NCBI RefSeq assembly: GCF_019805165.1 | Contig: NZ_RWIJ01000008.1 | Coordinates: forward strand, 62,001 to 126,000 | DNA length: 64,000 nt | Direction of reading: 5' to 3' | Source of the DNA: Azospirillum sp. 412522 | Lineage (GTDB): Bacteria > Pseudomonadota > Alphaproteobacteria > Azospirillales > Azospirillaceae | In this document: piece after piece, positions 27,801-36,154 of the stretch | Layout: every line of letters starts with the position of its first letter | Numbering within the stretch: position 1 is the stretch's first letter | Notes under the pieces: generated by a model | Seen by the model: only the letters and a program-made list of their open reading frames with translations | The model's database searches: none | What the model was told of the DNA's origin: nothing | Program-made: the position numbers and the translations under genes

Positions 27801-30800
27801 GACCTGACAAGTACCGGGGTCGGCGGAACGACCCCTTACAGCGTCTCCGTTATCCAGCTCGGCAGCCATGTCGACGCCGTCAACGATGCCCCCGTCGCCA
27901 CTGGAGCGGCGGCCACATTCCCGCATATCGCCGAGGATTTCACCGACCTCGCAGGAACGACCGTTTCCACGCTGTTCGGCAGCCTGTTCTCCGATCCGGC
28001 CGACGCGGTGGCTGGCGGATCGGCGGCGAACGCCCTGGCCGGCGTGCTGGTGATCGGCAACGCCGCCACCGCGGCGGAGGGATCGTGGCAGTACTGGACC
28101 GGCAGCGCCTGGGCCGAGGTCGGCGCGGCAGGCGACGGCAACGGCCTGCTGCTGGCCGCCGGCACGGCCCTGCGCTTCCTGCCGGCCGCCAACTGGAACG
28201 GGGTGACCCCCACCCTGACCGTGCGGCTGGTGGACGATTCGCAGGGTGCCATCGCCAGCGGTGAGCGGGTCACCGACACCACCGGCGGCGGGACCGGCCG
28301 CTACAGTGCCGGCACCATCACGCTGGCCGGCACCGTCGACGCCGTCAACGATGCGCCGGTCGTCACCGGCACCGCCGTAACCCTGCCCGCGATCGTCGAG
28401 GACAGCGCCGGTCACGCCGGCGCAAGCGTATCGTCTCTGTTCGCCAGCCTGTTCTCCGATCCGGCCGACGCGGTGGCGGGGGGATCGACGGCGAACGCCT
28501 TCGCCGGCGTGCTGGTGATCGGCAACGCCGCCACCGCGGCGGAGGGATCGTGGCAGTACTGGACCGGCAGCGCCTGGGCCGAGGTCGGCGCGGCGAGCGA
28601 CGGCAACGGCCTGCTGCTGGCCGCCGGCACGGCCCTGCGCTTCCTGCCGGCGACCGACTGGAACGGCGTGACCCCCACCCTGACCGTGCGGCTGGTGGAC
28701 GATTCGCAGGGTGCCATCGCCAGCGGCGACCGGGTCGCCGACACCACCGGCGGCGGGACCAGCCGCTACAGTGCCGGCACCGTCACGCTGGCCGGCACCG
28801 TCGATGCCGTCAACGACGCACCGGTCGCCACCGGCGCCGCGGCAACCCTGCCGGCCATCGCGGAAGACACCGCCGCTCCGGCCGAGGCGACCGTCACCAG
28901 CCTGTTCGGCGACCTCTTCTCCGATGCGGCCGACGCCGTGACGGGGGGATCGGCAGCCAACGGCTTCGCCGGGATCGCGATCGTCGGCAATGCGGCGACC
29001 ACCGCGCAGGGGGTCTGGCAATACTGGACCGGCACCGCCTGGGAAGCCGTAGGCCCGGTGTCGGAAGGGTCCGCGCTGGTGATCGCCGCCGCCGACAGCC
29101 TGCGCTTCGTGCCGGCTGCCGACTGGAACGGCACCACGCCTGCGCTGACCGTCCGGCTGATCGAGGAAGGCGGCGCCACCGCCGCGACCGGCGGCCGGGT
29201 CGACCTGACTCAGGGCGTCGGCGGCAGCACCGTCTACAGCGCGGAAACCATCGAACTGACCGGAAGCGTCACGCCTGTCAACGACGCACCCCACGTCACC
29301 GCCGGTACGACGGCGCTGTCGACGGTGAAGGGCGTTGCCGTCGCGGTGACCGGCCTGTCGGTATCGGACATCGACGCCGGTTCGACGCCGATTCTGGTCA
29401 CCCTGTCCGCCGGGCATGGAACGCTGACGCTGGCCGACGGCGGATCGGACGCCGTGATCACCGGCAATGGAACGGACACGGTCACCGTCCGGGCGACGCT
29501 CGCCACGATCAACAGCCTGCTCGGCGCCAACAACGGGCTCCTCTACACCGCGGCCTCCTACACCGGCGCCGACACCATCCACGTCCTGGTCGACGACCAG
29601 GGCGGCGGCGGCGCGGGCGGGCCGCTGACCGCCAGCACCTCGGTCGCCGTCACGGTGGCGCCGCCCAATGCGTCTCCGGTTCTGGTGGACACCGACCTTG
29701 TTCTCTCCGTCGCGGCGGAGGCCCTCGCGGCCCCCACGGCGGGAACCGCGGGCATCGCAGTGTCGAAGCTGGTCGGCCTGAACGGCGTCGGCCCGGCCAA
29801 CGTCACCGACGGCGACGCGGATGCCGTGGCCGGCATCGCCCTGGTCGGCACCAACGAGAGCTACGGCCACTGGTGGTTCTCGACCGACGGCGGTGCGACC
29901 TGGAGCCTGGTCGGAACGGTCAACGACAGCGATTCCGCCCTGCTGCTGCGGTCGACAGACCGGCTGTACTTCCAGCCCAACGCATCGGTGCCGGGCACCG
30001 TCACCGGCGCCCTGACCATCCATGCCTGGGACCAGACCAGCGGAACCGCGGGCACCAAGGTGGCGATGGACACCAGCGCCGGCAGCGCCTTCTCCACCGC
30101 GACCGACAGCGTGACTCTGCACCCGGGCGTGCTGATCCCCAACGGCTCCTTCGACAACGGCCTGACCGGCTGGACCTACACCGGCGGCGCCACCGTCGGG
30201 TCGACCGGCGACGGCCACGAGGGAACCATCACCTCGGCAAGCGGGCAGACGCCGACCCAGCTGGAGGACTTCCTCGGCCTGAGCCACGGTTCCATCGCCA
30301 CCGCGACCGGGACGGTGCCGTCCGCCGGCCATGCGATGAAACTCGGCACGACCGTGACGGTGACGCAGGACACGACGCTGACCTTCGACTGGTCCTTCAC
30401 CTTCACCGACAACGCGTCCTATCACGACTTCGCCTTCGTCAGCGTCAACGGCGTGGTGACGCTGCTGGCCAAGGAGGCGAGCGCCAGCGGCAGCTTCAGC
30501 GTGGTTGTCGCGGCCAACAGCACCCTGTCGTTGGGCTTCGGCACCTCCGACACCGGCGACAACAGCGTCAACCCGATCCTGCGCGTCGACAACATCAAGC
30601 TGACCACCGTCGCCAGCGACCCCATCGTGCTGGACATGACCGGCCACGGGCTGGCCCTGCGGTCGCTGTCCGAAGGCGTCCATTTCGACGTGACCGGCGA
30701 CGGCGTCGCCGACAGCACCGGCTGGGTCGGATCCGGCAATGCCCTGCTGGTGCAGGACAGCAACGGGAACGGACGGATCGACGACGCGCACGAACTGGTC

Positions 30801-31337
30801 TCCGAACAGTTCGGCAGCGGCTTCAACAGCAGCCTCGAGGCGCTCGCGTCCCTCGACCGCAACCATGACGGCCGCCTGGACGCAACCGACGAGGCGTTCG
30901 CCACCTTGAAGGTCTGGCAGGACGCCAACGGCGACGGCGTGAGCCAGGCCGGCGAGCTGCGGGGGCTTTCCGAGGCGGGAATCCGTTCCATCGCCACCAC
31001 CGCGACCGCGACGGACGCCACGCTGGCCGGCAACCGCATCCTCGGAACCACCAGCATGACCATGGCGGACGGCAGCAGCCACATGGTGGCCGGCGTCTCC
31101 TTCGACGTGAAGGCCGCCTCCGCCGCGCAGGTCCAGGTCCAGCCGCAGGCGGCACCGTCTGGCACCAACTTCTCCGCCCTCCTGGCCTCCGGGCTGGGCC
31201 TTCCGACGGAAGCCGCGGTTGCGCCGCAGGAGCCTTTCTCTCATTTGTCGGACTGGAGTTCGGCGACCCACGCCTCCGACCCGCATCACCCGCAAAACAG
31301 TGACGCACAGAACGTGCATCACATCACGGCGGCCTAA
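24879..31337 (+). CDS. Giant repeat adhesin, probable type I secretion substrate
   Basis: A 2,152-residue acidic protein without a signal peptide. Residues about 60-450 are Ala-rich repeats of about 75 residues around VAALASG, then F.xAL.xAL.xG. Residues about 455-580 are low-complexity Lys/Asp/Ala. From about 690 there are extracellular repeat modules, most of about 155 residues, containing LFSDPADAV, GxWQYWTGSAW, LRFLPAxxWNG and NDAPVATG. A cadherin-like module (about 1470-1590) and a jelly-roll-like one (about 1750-1905) follow, then a calcium-binding part with four EF-hand-like loops (DVTGDGV, DSNGNGR, DRNHDGR, DANGDGV; about 1935-2015). RTX nonapeptides are absent. TolC, ABC and HlyD genes follow at once, so it is their likely cargo and a surface adhesin. 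Start ATG 24879; a GTG one codon earlier is also open. Confidence 0.88.
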   Translation: MTDPLKSDATSAPLLTIPDALASEAAAVLLSGDAGALQAVQQKMAAALSSQGFQGTAASTLADGWMHDFASGLGTQASPDAAILQANRIAEGAATRMAQATQEAASLTGEQRVATALAQGQGMAAQSLTSGGTAADLSNALFNGVMDPLARPAGSADPIAALSQALNAPAAGAADSAAPPLSPVDQLTAALASGVGVQDAVKSLGGNQNGHFADTLERALSSGADSTAAVTAAREQSTNSDTLAHSATVGQSDGDRMVAALASGGAAARDAAGGPAFASVLSDALAQGGSADAALGTSARAQADMTASQNAASVPPKPTDALVASLASGRNVAETVKSFATAAGVGADASGDFGQALGGALSAGHEMSGALGAAQQDVAAVSALSAETMKGVKGDPLVAALASGQNVQQAVQALGGTGAAFSAALGQALAEGRSAGQALAAARQAADTVQQNTQASEVPVSAQDKALADLANPDKAASSKEAGEGKQAAKDTAQHSESTGGKNAEQVADAQAKDGKDDSSKDDGGKEKGGAEGDKAADKGDAKGDAKGDAKSDAKADAKESAGEKAAADGTPAAPDGSSPSATKQAAMSESTLKAVSFDQPGSTDKGAASDTSSHSTASAEARPAVSAPSVTKALSTSDAFAVAAQSQQRTVQSVARAVENATSDTANTSSPSDTPTLPSTPAVTVEHHMAAPTLSSSFDAAALAKALAVAEGTAAPAGFTVFHLIEAMFRPGETGGSVVGVAVVANGGSALGVWQYSVDGNNWLAVGSVAETAALVLPGNALLRFLPATGASGQAPALELRAVGDEWTSGFSGAEHRLFTLAGTGGTTPLSSDIAKLSLDITPVNAAPVATGAQTVLESVSEDSANPAGASVSSLFGKLFSDPGDAVFGASGDAFAGIAVVGNPASADQGEWQYWSGSSWVAVGAASNGNALLLSADAMLRFLPAANWNGQVPSLTVRLVEDSQGAIVSGDHVDLTSTGVGGTTPYSVSVIQLGSHVDAVNDAPVATGAAATFPHIAEDFTDLAGTTVSTLFGSLFSDPADAVAGGSAANALAGVLVIGNAATAAEGSWQYWTGSAWAEVGAAGDGNGLLLAAGTALRFLPAANWNGVTPTLTVRLVDDSQGAIASGERVTDTTGGGTGRYSAGTITLAGTVDAVNDAPVVTGTAVTLPAIVEDSAGHAGASVSSLFASLFSDPADAVAGGSTANAFAGVLVIGNAATAAEGSWQYWTGSAWAEVGAASDGNGLLLAAGTALRFLPATDWNGVTPTLTVRLVDDSQGAIASGDRVADTTGGGTSRYSAGTVTLAGTVDAVNDAPVATGAAATLPAIAEDTAAPAEATVTSLFGDLFSDAADAVTGGSAANGFAGIAIVGNAATTAQGVWQYWTGTAWEAVGPVSEGSALVIAAADSLRFVPAADWNGTTPALTVRLIEEGGATAATGGRVDLTQGVGGSTVYSAETIELTGSVTPVNDAPHVTAGTTALSTVKGVAVAVTGLSVSDIDAGSTPILVTLSAGHGTLTLADGGSDAVITGNGTDTVTVRATLATINSLLGANNGLLYTAASYTGADTIHVLVDDQGGGGAGGPLTASTSVAVTVAPPNASPVLVDTDLVLSVAAEALAAPTAGTAGIAVSKLVGLNGVGPANVTDGDADAVAGIALVGTNESYGHWWFSTDGGATWSLVGTVNDSDSALLLRSTDRLYFQPNASVPGTVTGALTIHAWDQTSGTAGTKVAMDTSAGSAFSTATDSVTLHPGVLIPNGSFDNGLTGWTYTGGATVGSTGDGHEGTITSASGQTPTQLEDFLGLSHGSIATATGTVPSAGHAMKLGTTVTVTQDTTLTFDWSFTFTDNASYHDFAFVSVNGVVTLLAKEASASGSFSVVVAANSTLSLGFGTSDTGDNSVNPILRVDNIKLTTVASDPIVLDMTGHGLALRSLSEGVHFDVTGDGVADSTGWVGSGNALLVQDSNGNGRIDDAHELVSEQFGSGFNSSLEALASLDRNHDGRLDATDEAFATLKVWQDANGDGVSQAGELRGLSEAGIRSIATTATATDATLAGNRILGTTSMTMADGSSHMVAGVSFDVKAASAAQVQVQPQAAPSGTNFSALLASGLGLPTEAAVAPQEPFSHLSDWSSATHASDPHHPQNSDAQNVHHITAA
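27895..28824 (+). repeat. Two near-identical 465-base repeat units inside the adhesin
   Basis: Two consecutive 155-codon modules (about 27895-28359 and 28360-28824) are nearly identical in DNA over roughly 300 bases. For example GTGCTGGTGATCGGCAACGC begins at 28044 and again at 28509, exactly 465 bases apart. The flanking modules match only at protein level. This points to a recent duplication or gene conversion and makes repeat number likely to vary between strains. Confidence 0.8.
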
Positions 31338-31472
31338 TGTGACTGCCGCATTTAGATGATTTATTAGTAATTTAAACACCGTTTTGTCTTAAATTCCGAC
31401 AAGGAACGTCGGCTATGTTCGCAGTCGCCGCAAGCCTCGCAGCTTCCGCCGACGGCGGCTTCCAGGACCCCC

Positions 31473-32897
31473 ATGCACAAGTTCTTTCTCTTTGCTACGG
31501 CCCTGCTTCCGCTTCTCGCCGGAACGACGCAACCCGTGTTCGCGTCGCCGCGCGAGGACGTGATCTCCCTGATCGGCAAGGCGACGGAGACGCATGACCG
31601 GCTGAAGGGCGCGGAGGCGGCGGCGGAATCCGCCCGCAACGCCCTGCGGATCAGCCATGGCGGCTGGTATCCGACGCTCAGCCTGTCGGCGAACGGCGGA
31701 CGCGAGACGACCAACAAGCCGGCCGGCCTTCCCGACACCGACCTGAACGCCAAGCAGCTGTCGGTGCGCGCGACCCAGCTGATCTGGGATTTCGACGCGA
31801 CCAACGCCGACATCCGGCGGGCGCAGGTGACCGTGGTGCGCGCCGACATCACCGTGGAGCGCACCCGCCAGGAATTGCTGGTGGAAGGCCTGACCGCCTA
31901 CGCCAACCTCGTCCGCGCCCACCGGCTGCTCACCTTCGCCCGCCAGTCGGAGGACAACATCCGCCGCCAGACCGGGCTGGAGGAGGTCCGCCTTCAGGAA
32001 GGCTACGGCTTCTCCACCGACGTCCTGCAGGCCAAGAGCCAGCTTGCCGGCGCCCAGGCCCGCCACGTCGCCGCCGAAGAGGCGATGCAGACGGCGCTGA
32101 GCCGTTTCCAGGCCTATTTCGGCCATATGCCCTTCCGGCTGGACGGCGCGGAAATCCTGGCGATGACGAAAGCGGCCTTGCCTGTGTCGATGGATGCGGC
32201 GGTGGAGGAGGCGCGTCGCCACAACCCGCGCCTCCAGGAACTGGCCCTGACCACCGCGGCGGCCCAGGAGGCGGTGGCGTCGGTGCGCGGCCGCACCCTC
32301 TACCCGCGGGTCGAAGGCTATATCGAGCGCAACATGAAAAGCGACGTCGCCGGCCAGCCGGGACGGCAGAACGAGCTGCTGTTCAAGCTGCAGGTCACCT
32401 TCTCGCTGAACACCGGCCTGACCGCGATCAACAGCGTCCGCCTCGCCGAGGCCGACCTGCGCGCCGCCGACGCCAGCTGGGCCGACCAGGAACGCACGGT
32501 GCTGGAAACCGTCCGCAACAGCTGGAACCGGCTGGAGAGCGCCCGCTCGCAGGTGAAGCTGCTGAACGACCAGGCGAGCCTCGCCGCCGGCTTCCTCGAC
32601 GTGGCGCGGGCGGAGCGCGAACTGGGGTCCCGCTCGCTGATCGACATCCTGTCGGGCGAGACGACGCTGATCAACGCCCGCAGCGACGCCGCCGCGGCGG
32701 AGACGGAGCTGGTGCTTGCCGGTTACCGCCTGCTGGCCGCCATGGGCCGGCTCAGCGCCGCCGACATCCAGACCAAGCCGATGCCGAAGCTGGCGGCGAT
32801 GGGCCGTGGCCTGTTCGAGGGGGCCGGCAAGACCGAGCCGGCGCCTCCCGCCAACAAGGATGCGAAGCGCAAGCGCGGGAAGGGAGACCAGCAATGA
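31473..32897 (+). CDS. TolC family outer membrane protein
   Basis: A 474-residue exported protein with signal peptide (MHKFFLFATALLPLLAG, cleavage near VFA-SP). Two TolC-like helical repeats are visible: RNALRISHGGWYPTLSLSANGG in the first half and the matching RGRTLYPRVEGYIERNM in the second. YGFSTDVLQAKSQLAGA and LGSRSLIDILSGETTLINAR are the conserved helix ends. It would form the outer-membrane tunnel of a type I secretion system. The 135-base gap after the adhesin gene is AT-rich and may hold a weak promoter. Its stop overlaps the ABC gene start (ATGA). The C-terminus is Lys/Arg-rich (KDAKRKRGKGDQQ). Confidence 0.92.
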   Translation: MHKFFLFATALLPLLAGTTQPVFASPREDVISLIGKATETHDRLKGAEAAAESARNALRISHGGWYPTLSLSANGGRETTNKPAGLPDTDLNAKQLSVRATQLIWDFDATNADIRRAQVTVVRADITVERTRQELLVEGLTAYANLVRAHRLLTFARQSEDNIRRQTGLEEVRLQEGYGFSTDVLQAKSQLAGAQARHVAAEEAMQTALSRFQAYFGHMPFRLDGAEILAMTKAALPVSMDAAVEEARRHNPRLQELALTTAAAQEAVASVRGRTLYPRVEGYIERNMKSDVAGQPGRQNELLFKLQVTFSLNTGLTAINSVRLAEADLRAADASWADQERTVLETVRNSWNRLESARSQVKLLNDQASLAAGFLDVARAERELGSRSLIDILSGETTLINARSDAAAAETELVLAGYRLLAAMGRLSAADIQTKPMPKLAAMGRGLFEGAGKTEPAPPANKDAKRKRGKGDQQ

Positions 32898-34576
32898 CCG
32901 GCGGCGCCATCGGACTGCTGCTGCTGCGGCTGCGCTCCAACCTGCGGCTGACGGCCCGCGTCTTCGCGGCCTCGCTGGCGGCGAACCTGCTCGGCCTCGC
33001 CTCGTCCTTCTACACGATGCTGGTGCTGAACCGCTATGTGACGCACGGCGTCGATTCCACGCTGATCGCGCTGACCGTCGGCGTCGTGCTGTCCATCGCC
33101 TTCGAACATCTGTTCCGCCATGTCCGTCTCGGCATCGCCGGCCGCATCGGCCGCGCCGAGCATGAACGGCTGGCGACCGGCGCCTTCGGCATCCTGCTGA
33201 CCGCGCGCAGCGGCGCCGGTTCGGCGGAGGGCGACGCCGCCCGGCGCGAGGCGATGCGGGCGCCCGAGCAGATCGACGCGGCCCTGGGGTCCGCCAATCT
33301 GGCGACCCTGTTCGACCTGCCCTTCGCGCTGGGCTTCATCGTCGTGGTGGCGCTGGTCTCCTGGCCGCTGGCGGCGATCTGCGTGCTCTTCACCCTGCTG
33401 TCGATCGCCGCCGGGCTGCTGGCCCAGGCCGAGATGCGGGCGGTCGGCCGCGATCTGGCCCAGGCCGGCGCCGACGCGCAGGGCCTCGTCACCTCCGCCA
33501 TCGTCGGCCGCGACGCGGTGGCGCTGTTCGGCGGGGCGAAGCCGCTGCTGGGTGACTGGCAGCGCGCGGCGAAGGCGCTGAGGGCGATGCGCGAGCGCAT
33601 GTCGATGCGCCAGGGCCGCGCCCAGTCGATGGCGCAGAGCCTCCAGGCGCTCCAGGGCGTCGCGGTGATCGCCACCGGCGCGGTGCTGGTGGTCCGTGGC
33701 GAGCTGGATGTCGGCTCGCTGATCGGCGTCAACCTGCTGGTCGGCCGGGCGCTCGCCCCCTTCACCCGTCTGGCGCAGATCGGCGAATCGCTGGCGATGG
33801 CCCGGCAGGCGCAGGGCCGGCTGGAGCAGTTCGCCCGCACGGCGGTGGAGCCGCCGACCGGCACCAGCCTGCCCCGCTACGGCGGCACGCTGGAGCTGCG
33901 CGACCTGACCTACACCCCGGCCGGCGCGGTGACCCCGCTGCTGCGCCGCCTGTCGCTGTCGGTTCCCGCCGGCAACATCGTGGTGCTGAAGGGACGGAAC
34001 GGATCGGGCAAATCGACGCTCGTCCGCCTGATCGCCGGGCTCGCCGATCCGCAGGAGGGCGCGGTGCTGGCCGACGGCGTCGACATCCGCAAATTCGCCC
34101 CTCTCTGGTGGCGCCAGCAGGTCGGGTACCTGCCGCAGGAACCGGTCTTCCTCAACCGGACCATCCGCGAGAACCTGCTGCTCGCCAACCCGCGCCTGTC
34201 GGAGACGGAACTGCAGGCCGTCCTGCACCGCGCCGGCGCCGACCGGGCGGTGGCCGACTGCGCCCAGGGCCTCGACACGCCGCTGCGCAACTTCGGCCAG
34301 GAACTGCCGGTCGGGCATCGCCGCCGGCTGGCGCTCGCCCGCGCGCTGGCGGTCGGCGGGCGGCTGATCCTGCTCGACGAGCCGACCGACGGGCTGGATG
34401 CCGAGGGCACCGCCGTCGTCTACCGCACGCTGATCGACCTCGCGCGCGCCGGCCATACCGTGGTCATCGCCTCGCACGATCCGCGCATCCTCCAGGGCGC
34501 CTCCCTGGTGCTCGACCTCGATCAGCCGCAGGACCCCGCGATGAGCCGTGATCCGGCCGGACTGGTGGCATCATGA
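32894..34576 (+). CDS. Type I secretion ABC exporter (ATPase-permease)
   Basis: A 560-residue PrtD/HlyB-like half transporter without a C39 peptidase domain. About six helices occupy residues 20-315, and the nucleotide-binding domain follows. It has Walker A GRNGSGKST, Q-loop YLPQEPVFL, Walker B LILLDEPTDG and H-loop VIASHDPRI. The signature motif is degenerate: LPVGHRRRLALARA instead of LSGGQ, so one composite ATP site may hydrolyse poorly. ATGA overlaps link it to tolC upstream and hlyD downstream, making one translationally coupled export unit. The expected cargo is the adhesin encoded upstream. Confidence 0.9.
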   Translation: MTGGAIGLLLLRLRSNLRLTARVFAASLAANLLGLASSFYTMLVLNRYVTHGVDSTLIALTVGVVLSIAFEHLFRHVRLGIAGRIGRAEHERLATGAFGILLTARSGAGSAEGDAARREAMRAPEQIDAALGSANLATLFDLPFALGFIVVVALVSWPLAAICVLFTLLSIAAGLLAQAEMRAVGRDLAQAGADAQGLVTSAIVGRDAVALFGGAKPLLGDWQRAAKALRAMRERMSMRQGRAQSMAQSLQALQGVAVIATGAVLVVRGELDVGSLIGVNLLVGRALAPFTRLAQIGESLAMARQAQGRLEQFARTAVEPPTGTSLPRYGGTLELRDLTYTPAGAVTPLLRRLSLSVPAGNIVVLKGRNGSGKSTLVRLIAGLADPQEGAVLADGVDIRKFAPLWWRQQVGYLPQEPVFLNRTIRENLLLANPRLSETELQAVLHRAGADRAVADCAQGLDTPLRNFGQELPVGHRRRLALARALAVGGRLILLDEPTDGLDAEGTAVVYRTLIDLARAGHTVVIASHDPRILQGASLVLDLDQPQDPAMSRDPAGLVAS

Positions 34577-35958
34577 AGCCGCTTCCCCTGCTGACCCGCA
34601 AGCCGGCCGCCGGCCCCGCCCTGCCCCCGGCCCTGCCGCTGGCCGCCGCGGCGGCTCCGGCACTGCCCTTCACGACCGCCACCGCGGGACAGGAGACCGA
34701 AAGCCGCTTCGGCGACGGCCTGTTCGCGGTCAGCATCGCCGCCTTCCTCGCCGCTCTGGGCTGGGCCTCCATCGCCGAACTGAACGTCTCCAGCAGCGCC
34801 CCCGGCGACGTGGTGCCGCTCGCCTACAACCAGTCGGTCCAGCATTTCGAAGGCGGCATCATCCGCGACATCCTGGTGCAGGAAGGCGATTCGGTGAAGG
34901 CCGGACAGGTGCTGGTCGAGCTGGACCAGACCAAGACCCGTGCCGACCTGGAGGAGCTTCGCCTGCGCCTCGGCTCGCTTTCCGCCGACATCGCCCGGCT
35001 GGAGGCCGAGGTGGCGCGCCGCGACGACATCGACTTCCCCGAGCGCCTGACCCGCGAGCGGCCGGATCTGGTGGCGCAGAGCCGCGACCTGTTCCGCGCC
35101 CGGCGCGACCGGCTGGCCTCCGACCTCGACATCCAGCGCCAGGACATCGTCCAGCGCGAGCAGCAGATGGCTGCCGTCCGGGCGCGCATCTCCGGCTCCC
35201 AGGTGGCGCAGGGGCTGATCCGCGAGCAGCTTTCCATCAGCGAAAGCCTGCTGAAGCGCGAGATCACCAACCGCATGAAGCATCTGGAGCTGCTGCGCGA
35301 CGACGCCCGCATCACCGGTTCCATCGCCGAGGACCGCGCCACCCTGGCCCAGGCGGAAGCGGCGCTGGCGGAAGCCCGGAGCAAGCTGGTCTGGATCGGA
35401 CGCAAGTACGAGGAAGAGGGCCGCAACGCGCTGGACGAGGCGCGGCGCAACCACAGCGAGCTGTCGCAGCGGCTGACCCGCTACCAGGACAGCCTGGACC
35501 GTTCCAGCATGCGGGCGCCGATGGACGGGATCGTCAAGACGCTGGCGGTCTCCACCAAGGGCGCCGTCGTCAAGGCCGGCGAGACGGTGGTGGAGCTGGT
35601 GCCGCGCGACGGCAATCTGGTGGTGGACGCCCGCCTGCCGGTGCAGGACATCGGCTATGTCCGCGCCGACCAGCCGGTGGTGGTGACGCTGGCCGGCAGC
35701 GACGCCTCGCGCTTCGGCCATATCGAGGGCCGGGTGCGGACGATCAGTCCCGACACCCTGCTCGACGCCAACAAGCAGTCCTACTACAAGGTCCGCGTCG
35801 AGCTGCCGGTGACCCGCTTCGACTATGGCGGCAAGACCTACGAGCTGTTCCCCGGCGTGCGGGTGACCTGCAGCATCCTGACCGGTCGCCGCACGATCCT
35901 CGACTACGTCTTCTCGCCGGTCCTCAACGGCCTCCAGCACGCGATGCAGGAGCGGTGA
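34573..35958 (+). CDS. HlyD-family type I secretion adaptor
   Basis: A 461-residue membrane fusion protein. A short Pro/Ala-rich cytoplasmic leader precedes one transmembrane helix (FAVSIAAFLAALGWASIAEL, near 50-70). Then come the first lipoyl half (VQHFEGGIIRDILVQEGDSVKAGQ), a long coiled-coil hairpin (about 120-300), and the second lipoyl half (MRAPMDGIVKTLAVSTKGAVV, starting MRAPMDG). The C-terminal beta domain includes LPVTRFDYGGK. It bridges the ABC exporter and TolC in the periplasm. The ATG overlaps the ABC stop codon. An intergenic region with a large inverted repeat separates it from the next gene. Confidence 0.93.
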   Translation: MKPLPLLTRKPAAGPALPPALPLAAAAAPALPFTTATAGQETESRFGDGLFAVSIAAFLAALGWASIAELNVSSSAPGDVVPLAYNQSVQHFEGGIIRDILVQEGDSVKAGQVLVELDQTKTRADLEELRLRLGSLSADIARLEAEVARRDDIDFPERLTRERPDLVAQSRDLFRARRDRLASDLDIQRQDIVQREQQMAAVRARISGSQVAQGLIREQLSISESLLKREITNRMKHLELLRDDARITGSIAEDRATLAQAEAALAEARSKLVWIGRKYEEEGRNALDEARRNHSELSQRLTRYQDSLDRSSMRAPMDGIVKTLAVSTKGAVVKAGETVVELVPRDGNLVVDARLPVQDIGYVRADQPVVVTLAGSDASRFGHIEGRVRTISPDTLLDANKQSYYKVRVELPVTRFDYGGKTYELFPGVRVTCSILTGRRTILDYVFSPVLNGLQHAMQER

Positions 35959-35992
35959 GGATGGTCCGGCCGATGAACAGACCACTCCCTTT

Positions 35993-36119
35993 CCCCCCCG
36001 GGGAGAGGGTCGGGGTGAGGGGGACGCACGGCGTGGCTTTGCTGGAAATGCAGAGCGCCGCACCTCCCCGTTATTACACGCAATGCCTCCCCCTCACCCT
36101 AACCCTCTCCCCGGGGGGG
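35993..36119. repeat. REP-like 32-base inverted repeat pair
   Basis: The arms 35993-36024 and 36088-36119 are reverse complements with two mismatches. The core is CCCTCACCC-N3-CCTCTCCCCGG on one side and its complement on the other. The spacer is 63 bases. CCCTCACCC/CTCTCCCC-type extragenic elements are widespread in high-GC proteobacteria. Here the element separates the hlyD gene from the channel gene and could attenuate or stabilise the transcript. Confidence 0.75.
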
Positions 36120-36154
36120 AGAGGGGATAGTTTCCCTCTTCCGAGGTTTACCCG

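Noticed and set aside
27440..29290. Regular repeats that might suggest a CRISPR-like or satellite array
   Set aside because: The period is 465 bases, the repeats stay in one reading frame and encode protein modules. No short direct repeats with unique spacers are present.
30620..31120. RTX-type calcium-binding nonapeptides at the adhesin C-terminus
   Set aside because: No GGxGxDxUx series is visible. The Asp-rich loops fit EF-hand-like patterns instead, so the protein is not called an RTX toxin.
27390..31379. Long minus-strand open frame antisense to the adhesin
   Set aside because: Composition (Gly, Arg, Val, His) and periodicity simply mirror the adhesin repeats. There is no ribosome-binding site or recognisable domain.
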